Made by a program: the position numbers and the translations under genes
Assembly: GCA_034359265.1 (NCBI GenBank)
Contig: CP136897.1
Location: 34,211,501 to 34,275,500, forward strand
DNA from: Canna indica
Lineage: Eukaryota > Streptophyta > Magnoliopsida > Zingiberales > Cannaceae
Reading direction: 5' to 3'
DNA: 64,000 bases
In this document: piece by piece, positions 12,389-24,657 of the stretch
Layout: each line of letters opens with the position of its first letter
How positions within the stretch are numbered: position 1 is the stretch's first letter
Notes under the pieces: model-generated
The model's input: the letters and a program-made list of their open reading frames with translations, nothing else
Told to the model about the DNA's origin: nothing
Database searches by the model: none

Positions 12389-12716
12389 TTTTTTTTACTA
12401 CCTATTTGATTGCACGACGAGATCATTTTTTTTACCAATCTTTCTAACGAAACGTTAAGGACGGACGACGTCGTCGCCATAAATCTTGGCTGTCGATCGC
12501 CCGCGCGGGGCCCCCCGCAACATCTACGACCGGCTCGATCGACCAACCGACCCAAAAAATTAAAATTTGTAAATAAATAAGAAAAATAACATTTCAATTA
12601 TTATTTTTCGTTTAAAACGGGCGTAACTCCGTGCATTATTGTCCGATTTTAGCTTTTCACGTGACGCTGAAAGGCGCGCATTAGCCGACGATCAGAAGTG
12701 CATGACGGGTTTGATA

Positions 12717-12834
12717 ATACCAGCAGTAACGCCCCGGATCCCTTCAGAACTCCGAAGTTAAGCGTGCTTGGGAGAGAGTAGTACTAGGATGGGTGACCGC
12801 CTGGAAAGTCCTCGTGTTGCACCTTTTTTTTTAC
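12717..12834 (+). rRNA. 5S: 5S rRNA, divergent, shortened spacer
   Basis: GGGTTTGATAATACC, CAGTAACGCCCC, GGAGAGAG, GACCGCCTGGAAAG. About 70 bp of the spacer upstream of TTAGCC is deleted, which trims the TATA-like element. Confidence 0.75.
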
Positions 12835-12913
12835 TACGTATTTGATTGCACGACGAGATCATTTTTTTTACCAATCTTTCTAACCAAACATTAAGGACGG
12901 ACGACGTCGTCGC

Positions 12914-13023
12914 CATACTAGCACTAACGGACCGAATCCCATCAGAACTCCGAAGTTAAGCGTGCTTGGGCGAGAGTAGTACTAGGATGGGTGACCCCCT
13001 GGGATGTCCTCGTGTTGCACCTT
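12914..13023 (+). pseudogene. 5S: 5S rRNA, 5'-truncated (second deletion type)
   Basis: The spacer GTCGTCGCCATA is joined directly to ACTAGCACTAACG, removing about 300 bp of spacer and the first 10 bases. CATA is shared at the join. Same structure as at 45290. Confidence 0.85.
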
Positions 13024-13390
13024 TTTTTTTACTACCTACCTGATTGCACGACGAGATCATTTTTTTTATCAATCTTACTAACCAAACGTTAAGGACGGAC
13101 GACGTCGTCGCCATAAAATTTGGCTGTCGATCGCCCGCGCGGGGCCCGCCGCAACCTCTACGGCTGGCTCGATCGACCAACGAACCCGAAAAATTAAAAT
13201 TTGTAAATAAATAAGAAAAATAACATTTCAATTATTATTTCTCGTTTAAAACGGGCGTAACTCTGTGCATTATTGTCCGATTTCAGCTTTTCACGTGGCG
13301 CTGAAAGGCGCGCGAAGAGACGAAGAAAATGACCCCCGAACTTTCCCTCGGACGCCCACCCTTATTAGACGACGATCAGAAGTTTATAAT

Positions 13391-13507
13391 AGGTGCGATC
13401 ATACTAGCACTAACACACAGGATCCCATCAGAACTCCGAAGTTAAGCATGCTTGGGCGAGAGTAGTATCAGGATGGGTGACCCCCTGGGAAGTCCTCGTG
13501 TTGCACT
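13391..13507 (+). rRNA. 5S: 5S rRNA, divergent
   Basis: AGGTGCG start, ATACTAGC, AACACACAGG, AAGCATG, GTATCAGG in box C. Upstream AGTTTATAAT replaces AGTGCATGAC. Related to the copy at 46251. Confidence 0.82.
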
Positions 13508-13874
13508 TTTTCTTTTACTACTATTTGATTGCACGATGAGATCATTTTTTTTACCAATCTTTCTAACCAAACGTTAAGGACGGACGACATCGTCGCCATA
13601 AATCTTGGCTGTCGATCGCCCGCGAGGGGCCCGCCGCAACCTCTGCGGCTGGCTCGATCGACCAACCGACCCGAAAAATTAAAATTTGTAAATAAATAAG
13701 AAAAATAACATTCCAATTATTATTTTTGGTTTAAAACGGGCGTAACTCCGTGCATTATTGTCCGATTTCAGCTTTTCACGTGGCGCTGAAAGGCGCGCGA
13801 AGAGTCGAAGAAAATGACCCCGAGCTGTCCCTCGAACGCTCACCGTTATTAGCCGACGACCAGAAGTGCATGAT

Positions 13875-13992
13875 GGGTGCGATCATACCAGCACTAATGC
13901 ACCGGATCCCATCAGAACTCCGAAGTTAAGCGTGCTTGGGCGAGAGTAGTACTAGGATGGGTGACCCCCTGGGAAGTCCTCGTGTTGCACTT
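13875..13992 (+). rRNA. 5S: 5S rRNA
   Basis: Full length; TAATGC; first T-run broken by G (TTGCACTTG). Confidence 0.9.
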
Positions 13993-14359
13993 GTTTTTTT
14001 ACTACCTATTTGATTGCACGACGAGATCATTTTTGTTACCAATCTTTCTAACCAAACGTTAAGGACGGACGACGTCGTCGCCATAAATCTTGGCTGTAGA
14101 TCACCCGCGCGGGGCCTGCCTCAACCTCTACGGCCGGCTCGATCGACCAACCGACCCGAAAAATTTAAATTTGTAAGTAAATAAGAAAAATAACATTTCA
14201 ATTATTATTTTTCATTTAAAACGGGCGTAACTCCGTGCATTATTGTCCGATTTCAGCTTTTCACGTGGCGCTGAAAGGCGCGCGAAGAGACGAAGAAAAT
14301 GACCCCGAGCTGTCCCTCGGACGCTCAGCCTTATTAGCCGACGATCAGAAGTGCATGAC

Positions 14360-14477
14360 GGGTTCAATCATACCAGCACTAACGCATCGGATCCCATCAG
14401 AACTTCGAAGTTAAGCGTGCTTGGGCGAGAGTAGTACTAATGTGGGTGACCCCCTGGGAAGTTCTCGTGTTGCACCT
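14360..14477 (+). rRNA. 5S: 5S rRNA, divergent
   Basis: GGTTCAATC, CGCATCGG, CTTCGAAG, box C ACTAATGTGGGTG, GTTCTCG. Confidence 0.84.
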
Positions 14478-14832
14478 TTTTTTTTTACTACCTATTTGAT
14501 TGCACGACGAGATCATTTTTTTTACTAATCTTTCTAACCAAACGTTAAGGACGGACGACGTCGTCGCCATAAAATTTGGCTGTTGATCGCCCGCCGCAAC
14601 CTCTACGGCCGGCACGATCGACCAACCGGCCCGAAAAATTAAAATTTGGAAATAAATAAGAAATATAACATTTCAAATATTATTTTTCGTTTAAAACGGG
14701 CGTAACTCCGTGCATTATTGTCTGATTTCAGCTTTTCACGTGGCGCTGAAAGGCGCGAAGAGACGAAGAAAATGACCCCGAGCTATCCCTCGGACGCTCA
14801 CCCTTATTAGCCCACGATCAGAAGTGCATGAC

Positions 14833-14950
14833 GGGTGCGATCATAACAGCACTAACGCACCCGATCCCATCAGAACTCCGAAGTTAAGCGTGCTTGGGCG
14901 AGAGTAGTACTAGGATGGGTTACCCCCTAGGAAGTCCTCGTGTTGCACTT
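14833..14950 (+). rRNA. 5S: 5S rRNA
   Basis: ATAACAGC, CACCCGATC, box C GGGTTACC, CTAGGAAG, T-run broken by G. Confidence 0.88.
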
Positions 14951-15318
14951 GTTTTTTTACTACCTATTTGATTGCAAGACGAGATCATTTTTTTTACCAA
15001 TCTTTCTAACCAAATGTTAAGGACGGACGACGTCGTCGCCATAAAATTTGGTTGTCGATCGCCCGCGCGGGGCTCGCCGCAACCTCTACGACCGGCTCAA
15101 TCGACCAACCGACCCGAAAAATTAAAATTTGTAAATAAATAAGAAAAATAACATTTCAATTATTATTTTTCGTTTAAAACGGGTGTAACTCCGTGCATTA
15201 TTGTCCGATTTTAGCTTTTCACGTGGCGCTGAAAGGCGCGCGAAGAGACGAAGAAAATGACCCCCGAACTCTCCCTCGGACGCTCACCCATATTAGCCGA
15301 CGATCAGAAGTGCATGAC

Positions 15319-15436
15319 GGGTGCGATCATACCAGCACTAACGCACCGGATCCCATCAGAACTCCGAAGTTAAGGGTGCTTCGGCGAGAGTAGTACTAGG
15401 ATGGGTGACCCCTTGGGAAGTCCTCGTGTTGCACCT
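15319..15436 (+). rRNA. 5S: 5S rRNA, trimer type A
   Basis: GTTAAGGGTGCTTCGGCG, one change more than other type A copies; CCCCTTGGG. Confidence 0.88.
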
Positions 15437-15804
15437 TTTTTTTTTACTACCTATTTGATTGCACGACGAGATCATTTTTTTTACCAATCTTTCTAACCAA
15501 ACGTTAAGGACGGACGACGTCGTCGCCATAAAATTTGGCTGTCGAACGCCCGCGCGGGGCCCGCCGCAACCTCTACGGCCGGGTCGATCGACCAACCGAC
15601 CCGAAAAATTAAAATTTGTAAATAAATAAGAAAAATAACATTTCAATTATTATTTTTCGTTTAAAATGGGCGTAATTCCGTGCATTATTGTCCGATTTCA
15701 GCTTTTCACGTGGCGCTGAAAGGCGCGCAAAGAGACCAAGAAAATGACCCCGAGCTATCCCTCGGACGCTCACCCTTATTAGCCGACGATCAGAAGTGCA
15801 TGAT

Positions 15805-15922
15805 GGGTGCGATCATACCAGCACTAACGCACCGGATCCCATCAGAACTCCGAAGTTAAGCGTGATTGGGCGAGAGTAGTACTAGGATGGGTGACCTCTT
15901 GGGAAGTCCTCGTGTTCCACCA
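15805..15922 (+). rRNA. 5S: 5S rRNA, trimer type B
   Basis: GTGATTGGG in box A, GACCTCTTGGG, altered 3' end GTTCCACC. Confidence 0.86.
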
Positions 15923-16289
15923 TTTTTTTTACTACCTATTTGATTGCACGACGAGATCATTTTTTTTACCAATCTTTCTAACCAAACGTTAAGGACGGAC
16001 GACGTCGTCGCCATAAAATTTGGCTGTCGATTGCCCGCGCGGGGCCCGCCGCAACCTCTACGGCCGGCTCGATCGACCAACCTACCCGAAAAATTAAAAT
16101 TTGTAAATAAATAAGAAAAATAACATTTCAATTATTATTTTTCGTTTAAAACGGGCGTAACTCCGTGCATTATTGTCCGATTTCATCTTTTCACGTGGCG
16201 CTGAAAGGCGCGCAAAGAGACGAAGAAAATGACACCGAGCTATCCCTCTGACGCTCACCCTTATTAGCCGACGATCAGAAGTGCATGAC

Positions 16290-16406
16290 GGGTGCGATCA
16301 TACCAGCACTAACGCACCAGATCCCATCAGAACTTCCAAGTTAAGCGTGCTTGGGCGAGAGTAGTACTAGGATGGGGGACCCCTTGGGAAGTCCTCGTGT
16401 TGCACG
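16290..16406 (+). rRNA. 5S: 5S rRNA, trimer type C
   Basis: CACCAGATC, CTTCCAAG, box C GGATGGGGGACC, 3' TTGCACG; T-run interrupted by C. Confidence 0.86.
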
Positions 16407-16775
16407 TTTTTTTCTACTACCTATTTGATTGCACGACGAGATCATTTTTTTTACCAATCTTTCTAACCAAACGTTAAGTACGGACGACGTCGTCGACATA
16501 AAATTTGGCTGTCGATCGCCCGCGTGGGGCCCGCCTCAACCTCTACGGCCGGCTCGATCGACCAACCGACCCGAAAAATTAAAATTTGTAAATAAATAAG
16601 AAAAATAACATTTCAATTATTATTTTTCGTTTAAAACGGGTGTAACTCCGTGCATTATTGTCCGATTTCAGCTTTTCACGTGGCGCTGAAAGGCGCGCGA
16701 AGAGACGAAGAAAATGACCCCCGAACTCTCCCTCGGACGCTCACCCATATTAGCCGACGATCAGAAGTGCATGAC

Positions 16776-16893
16776 GGGTGCGATCATACCAGCACTAACG
16801 CACCGGATCCCATCAGAACTCCGAAGTTAAGGGTGCTTGGGCGAGAGTAGTACTAGGATGGGTGACCCCTTGGGAAGTCCTCGTGTTGCACCT
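16776..16893 (+). rRNA. 5S: 5S rRNA, trimer type A
   Basis: GTTAAGGGTGC and CCCCTTGGG. Confidence 0.9.
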
Positions 16894-17261
16894 TTTTTTT
16901 TTACTACCTATTTGATTGCACGACGAGATCATTTTTTTTACCAATCTTTCTAACCAAATGTTAAGGACGGACGACGTCGTCGCCATAAAATTTGGCTGTC
17001 GAACGCCCGCGCGGGGCCCGCCGCAACCTCTACGGCCGGGTCGATCGACCAACCGACCCGAAAAATTAAAATTTGTAAATAAATAAGAAAAATAACATTT
17101 CAATTATTATTTTTCGTTTAAAATGGGCGTAATTCCGTGCATTATTGTCCGATTTCAGCTTTTCACGTGGCGCTGAAAGGCGCGCAAAGAGACAAAGAAA
17201 ATGACCCCGAGCTATCCCTCGGACGCTCACCCTTATTAGCCGACGATCAGAAGTGCATGAC

Positions 17262-17379
17262 GGGTGCGATCATACCAGCACTAACGCACCGGATCCCATC
17301 AGAACTCCGAAGTTAAGCGTGATTGGGCGAGAGTAGTACTAGGATGGGTGACCTCTTGGGAAGTCCTCGTGTTCCACCA
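17262..17379 (+). rRNA. 5S: 5S rRNA, trimer type B
   Basis: GTGATTGGG, GACCTCTTGGG, GTTCCACC. Confidence 0.86.
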
Positions 17380-17746
17380 TTTTTTTTACTACCTATTTGA
17401 TTGCACGACGAGATCATTTTTTTTACCAATCTTTCTAACCAAACGTTAAGGACGGACGACGTCGTCGCCATAAAATTTGGCTGTCGATTGCCCGCGCGGG
17501 GCCCGCCGCAACCTCTACGGCCGGCTCGATCGACCAACCTACCCGAAAAATTAAAATTTGTAAATAAATAAGAAAAATAACATTTCAATTATTATTTTTC
17601 GTTTAAAACGGGCGTAACTCCGTGCATTATTGTCCGATTTCATCTTTTCACGTGGCGCTGAAAGGCGCGCAAAGAGACGAAGAAAATGACACCGAGCTAT
17701 CCCTCTGACGCTCACCCTTATTAGCCAACGATCAGAAGTGCATGAT

Positions 17747-17863
17747 GGGTGCGATCATACCAGCACTAACGCACCAGATCCCATCAGAACTTCCAAGTTA
17801 AGCGTGCTTGGGCGAGAGTAGTACTAGGATGGGGGACCCCTTGGGAAGTCCTCGTGTTGCACG
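17747..17863 (+). rRNA. 5S: 5S rRNA, trimer type C
   Basis: CTTCCAAG, GGGGGACC, TTGCACG. Confidence 0.86.
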
Positions 17864-18232
17864 TTTTTTTTTACTACCTATTTGATTGCACGACGAGATC
17901 ATTTTTTTTACCAATCTTTCTAACCAAACGTTAAGTACGGACGACGTCGTCGACATAAAATTTGGCTGTCGATCGCCCGCGCGGGTCCCGCCGCAACCTC
18001 TACGGCCGACTCGATCGACCAACCGACCCGAAAAATTAAAATTTATAAATAAATAAGAAAAATAACATTTCAATTATTATTTTTCGTTTAAAATGGGCGT
18101 AACTCCGTGCATTATTGTCCGATTTCAGCTTTTCACGTGGCGCTGAAAGGCGCGCAAAGAGACGAAGAAAATGACCCCCGAACTCTCCCTCGGACGCTCA
18201 CCCATATTAGCCGACGATCAGAAGTGCATGAC

Positions 18233-18350
18233 GGGTGCGATCATACCAGCACTAACGCACCGGATCCCATCAGAACTCCGAAGTTAAGGGTGCTTGGGCG
18301 AGAGTAGTACTAGGATGGGTGACCCCTTGGGAAGTCCTCGTGTTGCACCT
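18233..18350 (+). rRNA. 5S: 5S rRNA, trimer type A
   Basis: GTTAAGGGTGC and CCCCTTGGG. Confidence 0.9.
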
Positions 18351-18718
18351 TTTTTTTTTACTACCTATTTGATTGCACGACGAGATCATTTTTTTTACCA
18401 ATCTTTCTAACCAAACGTTAAGGACGGACGACGTCGTCGCCATAATATTTGGCTGTCGATCGCCCGCGCGGGGCCCGCCGCAACCTCTACGGCCGGGTCG
18501 ATCGACCAACCGACCCGAAAAATTAAAATTTGTAAATAAATACGAAAAATAACATTTCAATTATTATTTTTCGTTTAAAATGGGCGTAATTCCGTGCATT
18601 ATTGTCCGATTTCAGCTTTTCACGTGGCGCTGAAAGGCGCGCAAAGAGACAAAGAAAATGACCCCGAGCTGTCCCTCGGACGCTCACCCTTATTAGCCGA
18701 CGATCAGAAGTGCATGAC

Positions 18719-18836
18719 GGGTGCGATCATACCAGCACTAACGCACCGGATCCCATCAGAACTCCGAAGTTAAGCGTGCTTGGGCGAGAGTAGTACTAGG
18801 ATCGGTGACCCCCTGGGAAGTCCTCGTGTTGCACTT
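18719..18836 (+). rRNA. 5S: 5S rRNA, B-position hybrid
   Basis: Stands where type B is expected and is followed by a type B spacer (CAACCTACCC), but the gene has GCGTGCTTGG, GGATCGGTGACC and a TTGCACTTG end. This suggests local gene conversion or crossover. Confidence 0.88.
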
Positions 18837-19203
18837 GTTTTTTTACTACCTATTTGATTGCACGACGAGATCATTTTTTTTACCAATCTTTCTAACCAAA
18901 CGTTAAGGACGGACGACGTCGTCGCCATAAAATTTGGCTGTCGATTGCCCGCGCGGGGCCCGCCGCAACCTCTACGGCCGGCTCGATCGACCAACCTACC
19001 CGAAAAATTAAAATTTGTAAATAAATAAGAAAAATAACATTTCAATTATTATTTTTCGTTTAAAACGGGCGTAACTCCGTGCATTATTGTCCGATTTCAT
19101 CTTTTCACGTGGCGCTGAAAGGCGCGCAAAGAGACGAAGAAAATGACACCGAGCTATCCCTCTGACGCTCACCCTTATTAGCCGACGATCAGAAGTGCAT
19201 GAC

Positions 19204-19321
19204 GGGTGCGATCATACCAGCACTAACGCACCGGATCCCATCAGAACTCCGAAGTTAAGGGTGCTTGGGCGAGAGTAGTACTAGGATGGGTGACCCCTTG
19301 GGAAGTCCTCGTGTTGCACCT
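19204..19321 (+). rRNA. 5S: 5S rRNA, trimer type A
   Basis: Type A gene; follows B directly, so a type C unit is missing here. Confidence 0.9.
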
Positions 19322-19689
19322 TTTTTTTTTACTACCTATTTGATTGCACGACGAGATCATTTTTTTTACCAATCTTTCTAACCAAACGTTAAGGACGGAC
19401 AACGTCGTCGCCATAAAATTTGGCTGTCGAACGCCCGCGCGGGGCCCGCCGCAACCTCTACGGCCGGGTCGATCGACCAACCGACCCGAAAAATTAAAAT
19501 TTGTAAATAAATAAGAAAAATAACATTTCAATTATTATTTTTCGTTTAAAATGGGCGTAATTCCGTGCATTATTGTCCGATTTCAGCTTTTCACGTGGCG
19601 CTGAAAGGTGCGCAAAGAGACAAAGAAAATGACCCCGAGCTATCCCTCGAACGCTCACCCTTATTAGCCGACGATCAGAAGTGCATGAC

Positions 19690-19807
19690 GGGTGCGATCA
19701 TACCAGCACTAACGCACCGGATCCCATCAGAACTCCGAAGTTAAGCGTGATTGGGCGAGAGTAGTACTAGGATGGGTGACCTCTTGGGAAGTCCTCGTGT
19801 TCCACCA
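19690..19807 (+). rRNA. 5S: 5S rRNA, trimer type B
   Basis: GTGATTGGG, GACCTCTTGGG, GTTCCACC. Confidence 0.86.
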
Positions 19808-20174
19808 TTTTTTTTACTACCTATTTGATTGCACGACGAGATCATTTTTTTTACCAATCTTTCTAACCAAACGTTAAGGACGGACGACGTCGTCGCCATA
19901 AAATTTGGCTGTCGATTGCCCGCGCGGGGCCCGCCGCAACCTCTACGGCCGGCTCGATCGACCAACCTACCCGAAAAATTAAAATTTGTAAATAAATAAG
20001 AAAAATAACATTTCAATTATTATTTTTCGTTTAAAACGGGCGTAACTCCGTGCATTATTGTCCGATTTCATCTTTTCACGTGGCGCTGAAAGGCGCGCAA
20101 AGAGACGAAGAAAATGACACCGATCTATCCCTCTGACGCTCACCCTTATTAGCCGACGATCAGAAGTGCATGAC

Positions 20175-20292
20175 GGGTGCGATCATACCAGCACTAACGC
20201 ACCAGATCCCATCAGAACTTCCAAGTTAAGCGTGCTTGGGCGAGAGTAGTACTAGGAAGGGGGACCCCTTGGGAAGTCCTCGTGTTGCACGT
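20175..20292 (+). rRNA. 5S: 5S rRNA, trimer type C
   Basis: CTTCCAAG; box C further changed to AGGAAGGGGGACC. Confidence 0.84.
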
Positions 20293-20659
20293 TTTTTTTT
20301 ACTACCTATTTGATTGCACGACGAGATCATTTTTTTTACCAATCTTTCTAACCAAACGTTAAGTACGGACGACGTCGTCGACATAAAATTTGGCTGTCGA
20401 TCGCCCGCGTGGGGCCCGCCTCAACCTCTACGGCCGGCTCGATCGACCAACCGACCCAAAAAATTAAAATTTGTAAATAAATAAGAAAAATAACATTTCA
20501 ATTATTATTTTTCGTTTAAAACGGCCGTAACTCTGTGCATTATTGTCCGATTTCAGCTTTTCACGTGGCGCTAAAAGGCGCGCGAAGAGACGAAGAAAAT
20601 GACCCCGAGCTATCCCTCGGACGCTCACCCTTATTAGCCGACGATCAGAAGTGCATGAC

Positions 20660-20777
20660 GGGTGCGATCATACCAGCACTAACGCACCGGATCCCATCAG
20701 AACTCCGAAGTTAAGGGTGCTTGGGCGAGAGTAGTACTAGGATGGGTGACCCCTTGGGAAGTCCTCGTGTTGCACCT
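20660..20777 (+). rRNA. 5S: 5S rRNA, trimer type A
   Basis: GTTAAGGGTGC and CCCCTTGGG. Confidence 0.9.
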
Positions 20778-21145
20778 TTTTTTTTTACTACCTATTTGAT
20801 TGCACGACGAGATCATTTTTTTTACCAATCTTTCTAACCAAACGTTAAGGACGGCCGACGTCGTCGCCATAAAATTTGGCTGTCGATCGCCCGCGCGGGG
20901 CCCGCCGCAACCTCTACGGCCGGGTCGATCGACCAACCGACCCGAAAAATTAAAATTTGTAAATAAATAAGAAAAATAACATTTCAATTATTATTTTTCG
21001 TTTAAAATGGGCGTAATTCCGTGCATTATTGTCCGATTTCAGCTTTTCACGTGGCGCTGAAAGGCGCGCAAAGAGACAAAGAAAATGACCCCGAGCTGTC
21101 CCTCGGACGCTCACCCTTATTAGCCGACGATCAGAAGTGCATGAC

Positions 21146-21263
21146 GGGTGCGATCATACCAGCACTAACGCACCGGATCCCATCAGAACTCCGAAGTTAA
21201 GCGTGATTGGGCGAGAGTAGTACTAGGATGGGTGACCTCTTGGGAAGTCCTCGTGTTCCACCA
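21146..21263 (+). rRNA. 5S: 5S rRNA, trimer type B
   Basis: GTGATTGGG, GACCTCTTGGG, GTTCCACC. Confidence 0.86.
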
Positions 21264-21630
21264 TTTTTTTTACTACCTATTTGATTGCACGACGAGATCA
21301 TTTTTTTTACCAATCTTTCTAACCAAACGTTAAGGACGGACGACGTTGTCGCCATAAAATTTGGCTGTCGATTGCCCGCGCGGGGCCCGCCGCAACCTCT
21401 ACGGCCGGCTCGATCGACCAACCTACCCGAAAAATTAAAATTTGTAAATAAATAAGAAAAATAACATTTCAATTATTATTTTTCGTTTAAAACGGGCGTA
21501 ACTCCGTGCATTATTGTTCGATTTCATCTTTTCACGTGGCGCTGAAAGGCGCGCAAAGAGACGAAGAAAATGACACCGAGCTATCCCTCTGACGCTCACC
21601 CTTATTAGCCGACGATCAGAAGTGCATGAC

Positions 21631-21748
21631 GGGTGCGATCATACCAGCACTAACGCACCAGATCCCATCAGAACTTCCAAGTTAAGTGTGCTTGGGCGAG
21701 AGTAGTACTAGGATGGGGGACCCCTTGGGAAGTCCTCGTGTTGCACGT
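21631..21748 (+). rRNA. 5S: 5S rRNA, trimer type C
   Basis: CTTCCAAGTTAAGTGTGC, GGGGGACC. Confidence 0.85.
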
Positions 21749-22115
21749 TTTTTTTTACTACCTATTTGATTGCACGACGAGATCATTTTTTTTACCAATC
21801 TTTCTAACCAAACGTTAAGTACGGACGACGTCGTCGACATAAAATTTGGCTGTCGATCGCCCGCGTGGCGCCCGCCTCAACCTCTACGGCCGGCTCGATC
21901 GACCAACCGACCCGAAAAATTAAAATTTGTAAATAAATAAGAAAAATAACATTTCAATTATTATTTTTCGTTTAAAACGGACGTAACTCCGTGCATTATT
22001 GTCCGATTTCAGCTTTTCACGTGGCGCTAAAAGGCGCGCGAAGAGACGAAGAAAATGACCCCGAGCTATCCCTCGGACGCTCACCCTTATTAGCCGACGA
22101 TCAGAAGTGCATGAC

Positions 22116-22233
22116 GGGTGCGATCATACCAGCACTAACCCACCGGATCCCATCAGAACTCCGAAGTTAAGCGTGCTTGGGCGAGAGTAGTACTAGGATG
22201 GGTGACCCCCTAGGAAGTCCTCGTGTTGCACCT
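22116..22233 (+). rRNA. 5S: 5S rRNA
   Basis: Full length; TAACCCACC and CTAGGAAG. Confidence 0.91.
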
Positions 22234-22600
22234 TTTTTTTTACTACCTTTTTAATTGCACGACGAGATCAATTTTTTTACCAATCTTTCTAACCCAACGT
22301 TAAGGACGGACGACGTCGTCGACATAAAATTTCGCTCTCGATCGCCCGCGCGGGGCCCGCCGCAACCTCTACGGCCGGCTCGATCGCCCAACCGACCCGA
22401 AAAGTTAAAATTAGTAAATAAATAAGAAATATAACATTTCAATTATTATTTTTCGTTTAAAACGGGCGTAACTCCGTGCATTATTGTCCGATTTCAGCTT
22501 TTCACGTGGCGCTAAAAGGCGCGGGAAGAGACGAAGAAAATGACCCCGAGCTATCCCTCGGACGCTCACCCTTATTAGCCGCCGATCAAAAGTGCATGAC

Positions 22601-22718
22601 GGGTGCGATCATACCAGCTCTAACGCACCGGATCCCATTAGAACTCCGAAGTTAAGTGTGCTTGGGCGATAGTAGTACTAGGATGGGTGACCCCCTGGGA
22701 AGTCCTCGTGTTGCACCA
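22601..22718 (+). rRNA. 5S: 5S rRNA
   Basis: CAGCTCTAAC, CCCATTAG, AAGTGTGC, GCGATAGTAG; T-run interrupted early (CACCATATTTTTT). Confidence 0.87.
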
Positions 22719-23085
22719 TATTTTTTACTACCTATTTGATTGCACGACGAGATCATTTTTTTTACCAATCTTTCTAACCAAACGTTAAGGACGGACGACG
22801 TCGTCGCCATAAAATTTGGCTGTCGATTGCCCGCGCGGGGCCCGCCGCAACCTCTACGGCCGGCTCGATCGACCAACCGACCCGAAAAATTAAAATTTGT
22901 AAATAAATAAGAATAATAACATTTCAATTATTATTTTTCGTTTAAAACGGGCGTAACTCCGTGCATTATTGTCCGATTTCAGCTTTTCACGTGGCGCTAA
23001 AAGGCGCGCGAAGATACGAAGAAAATGACCCCGAGCTATCACTCGGACGCTCACCCTTATTAGCCGACGATCAGAAGTGCATGAC

Positions 23086-23203
23086 GGGTGCGATCATACC
23101 AGCACTAACGCACCGGATCCCATCAGAACTCCGAAGTTAAGCGTGCTTGGGCGAGAGGAGTACTAGTATGGGTGACCCCCTGGGAAGTCCTCGTGTTGCA
23201 CCT
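23086..23203 (+). rRNA. 5S: 5S rRNA
   Basis: GCGAGAGGAG, ACTAGTATGG in box C. Confidence 0.89.
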
Positions 23204-23569
23204 TTTTTTTTACTAACTATTTGATTGCACGACGAGATCATTTTTTTTACCAATCTTTCTAACTAAACGTTAAGGACAGACGACGTCGTCGACATAAAAT
23301 TTGGCTCTCGATCGCCCGCGCGGGGCCCGCCGCAACCTCTACGGCCAACTCGATCGACCAACCGACCCGAAAAATTAAAATTTGTAAATAAATAAGAAAA
23401 ATAACATTTCAAATATTATTTTTCGTTTAAAACGGGCGTAACTCCGTGCATTATTGTCCGATTTCAGCTTTTCACGTGGCGCTAAAAGGCGCGCGAAGAG
23501 ATGAAGAAAATGACAGCGAGCTATCCTCGGACGCTCACCCTTATTAGTCGACGATCAGAAGTGTATGAC

Positions 23570-23687
23570 GGGTGCGATCATACCAGCACTAACGCACCGG
23601 ATCCCATCAGAAATCTGAAGTTAAGCGTGCTTGGGCGAGGGTAGTACTAGGATGGGTGACCCCCTGGGAAGTCCTCGTGTTGCACCT
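23570..23687 (+). rRNA. 5S: 5S rRNA
   Basis: GAAATCTGAAG, GCGAGGGTAG. Confidence 0.89.
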
Positions 23688-24054
23688 TTTTTTTTAGTAC
23701 CTATTTGATTGCACGACGAGATCATTTTTTTTACCAATCTTTCTAACCAAACGTTAAGGACGGACGACGTCGTCGACATAAAATTTGGCTATCGATCGCC
23801 CGCGCGGGGCCAGCCGCAACCTCTACGGCCGGCTCGATCGACCAACCGACCCGAAAAATTAAAATTTGTAAATAAATAAGAAAAATAACATTTCAATTAT
23901 TATTTTTCGTTTATAACGGGCGTAACTCCGTGCATTTTTGTCCGATTTCAGCTTTTCACGTGGCGCTAAAACGCGCGCGAAGACACGAAGAAAATGACCC
24001 CGAGGTATCACTCGGACGCTCACCCTTATTAGCCGACGATCAGAAGTGCATGAC

Positions 24055-24172
24055 GGGTGCGATCATACCAGCACTAACACACCGGATCCCATCAGAAATC
24101 TAAAGTTAAGCGTGCTTGGGCGAGGGTAGTACTAGGATGGGTGACCCCCTGGGAAGTCCTCGTGTTGCACCT
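24055..24172 (+). rRNA. 5S: 5S rRNA
   Basis: AACACACCGG, GAAATCTAAAG, GCGAGGGTAG. Confidence 0.89.
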
Positions 24173-24539
24173 TTTTTTTTACTACCTATTTGATTGCACG
24201 ACGAGATCATTTTTTTTACCAATCTTTCTAACCAAACGTTAAGGACGGACGACGTCGTCGACATAAAATTTGGCTGTCGATTGCCCGCGCGGGGCCAGCC
24301 GCAACCTCTACGGCCGGCTCGATCGACCAACCGACCCGAAAAATTAAAATTTATAAATAAATATGAAAAATAACATTTCAATTATTATTTTTCGTTTATA
24401 ACGGGCATAACTCCGTGCATTATTGTCCGATTTCAGCTTTTCACGTGGCGCTAAAAGGCGCGCGAAGAGACGAAGAAAATGACCCCGAGCTATCACTCGG
24501 ACGCTCACCCTTATTAGCCGACGATCAGAAGTGCATGAC

Positions 24540-24657
24540 GGTTGCGATCATACCAGCACTAACGCACCGGATCCCATCAGAACTCTGAAGTTAAGCGTGC
24601 TTGGGCGAGAGTAGTACTAGGATGGGTGACCCCCTGGGAAATCCTCGTGTTGCACCT
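24540..24657 (+). rRNA. 5S: 5S rRNA
   Basis: GGTTGCGATC, CTCTGAAG, GGGAAATCC. Confidence 0.9.

Larger units (their letters stand above)
15319..22115 (+). repeat. Trimeric higher-order repeat (A-B-C), about 1457 bp
   Basis: Type A genes carry GTTAAGGGTGC and CCCCTTGGG. Type B carry GTGATTGGG, GACCTCTTGGG and an altered TTCCACC end. Type C carry CTTCCAAG and GGGGGACC. Order: A 15319, B 15805, C 16290, A 16776, B 17262, C 17747, A 18233, B-like 18719, A 19204, B 19690, C 20175, A 20660, B 21146, C 21631. A-to-A spacing is 1457, 1457, 971 (C missing) and 1456. Confidence 0.85.
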
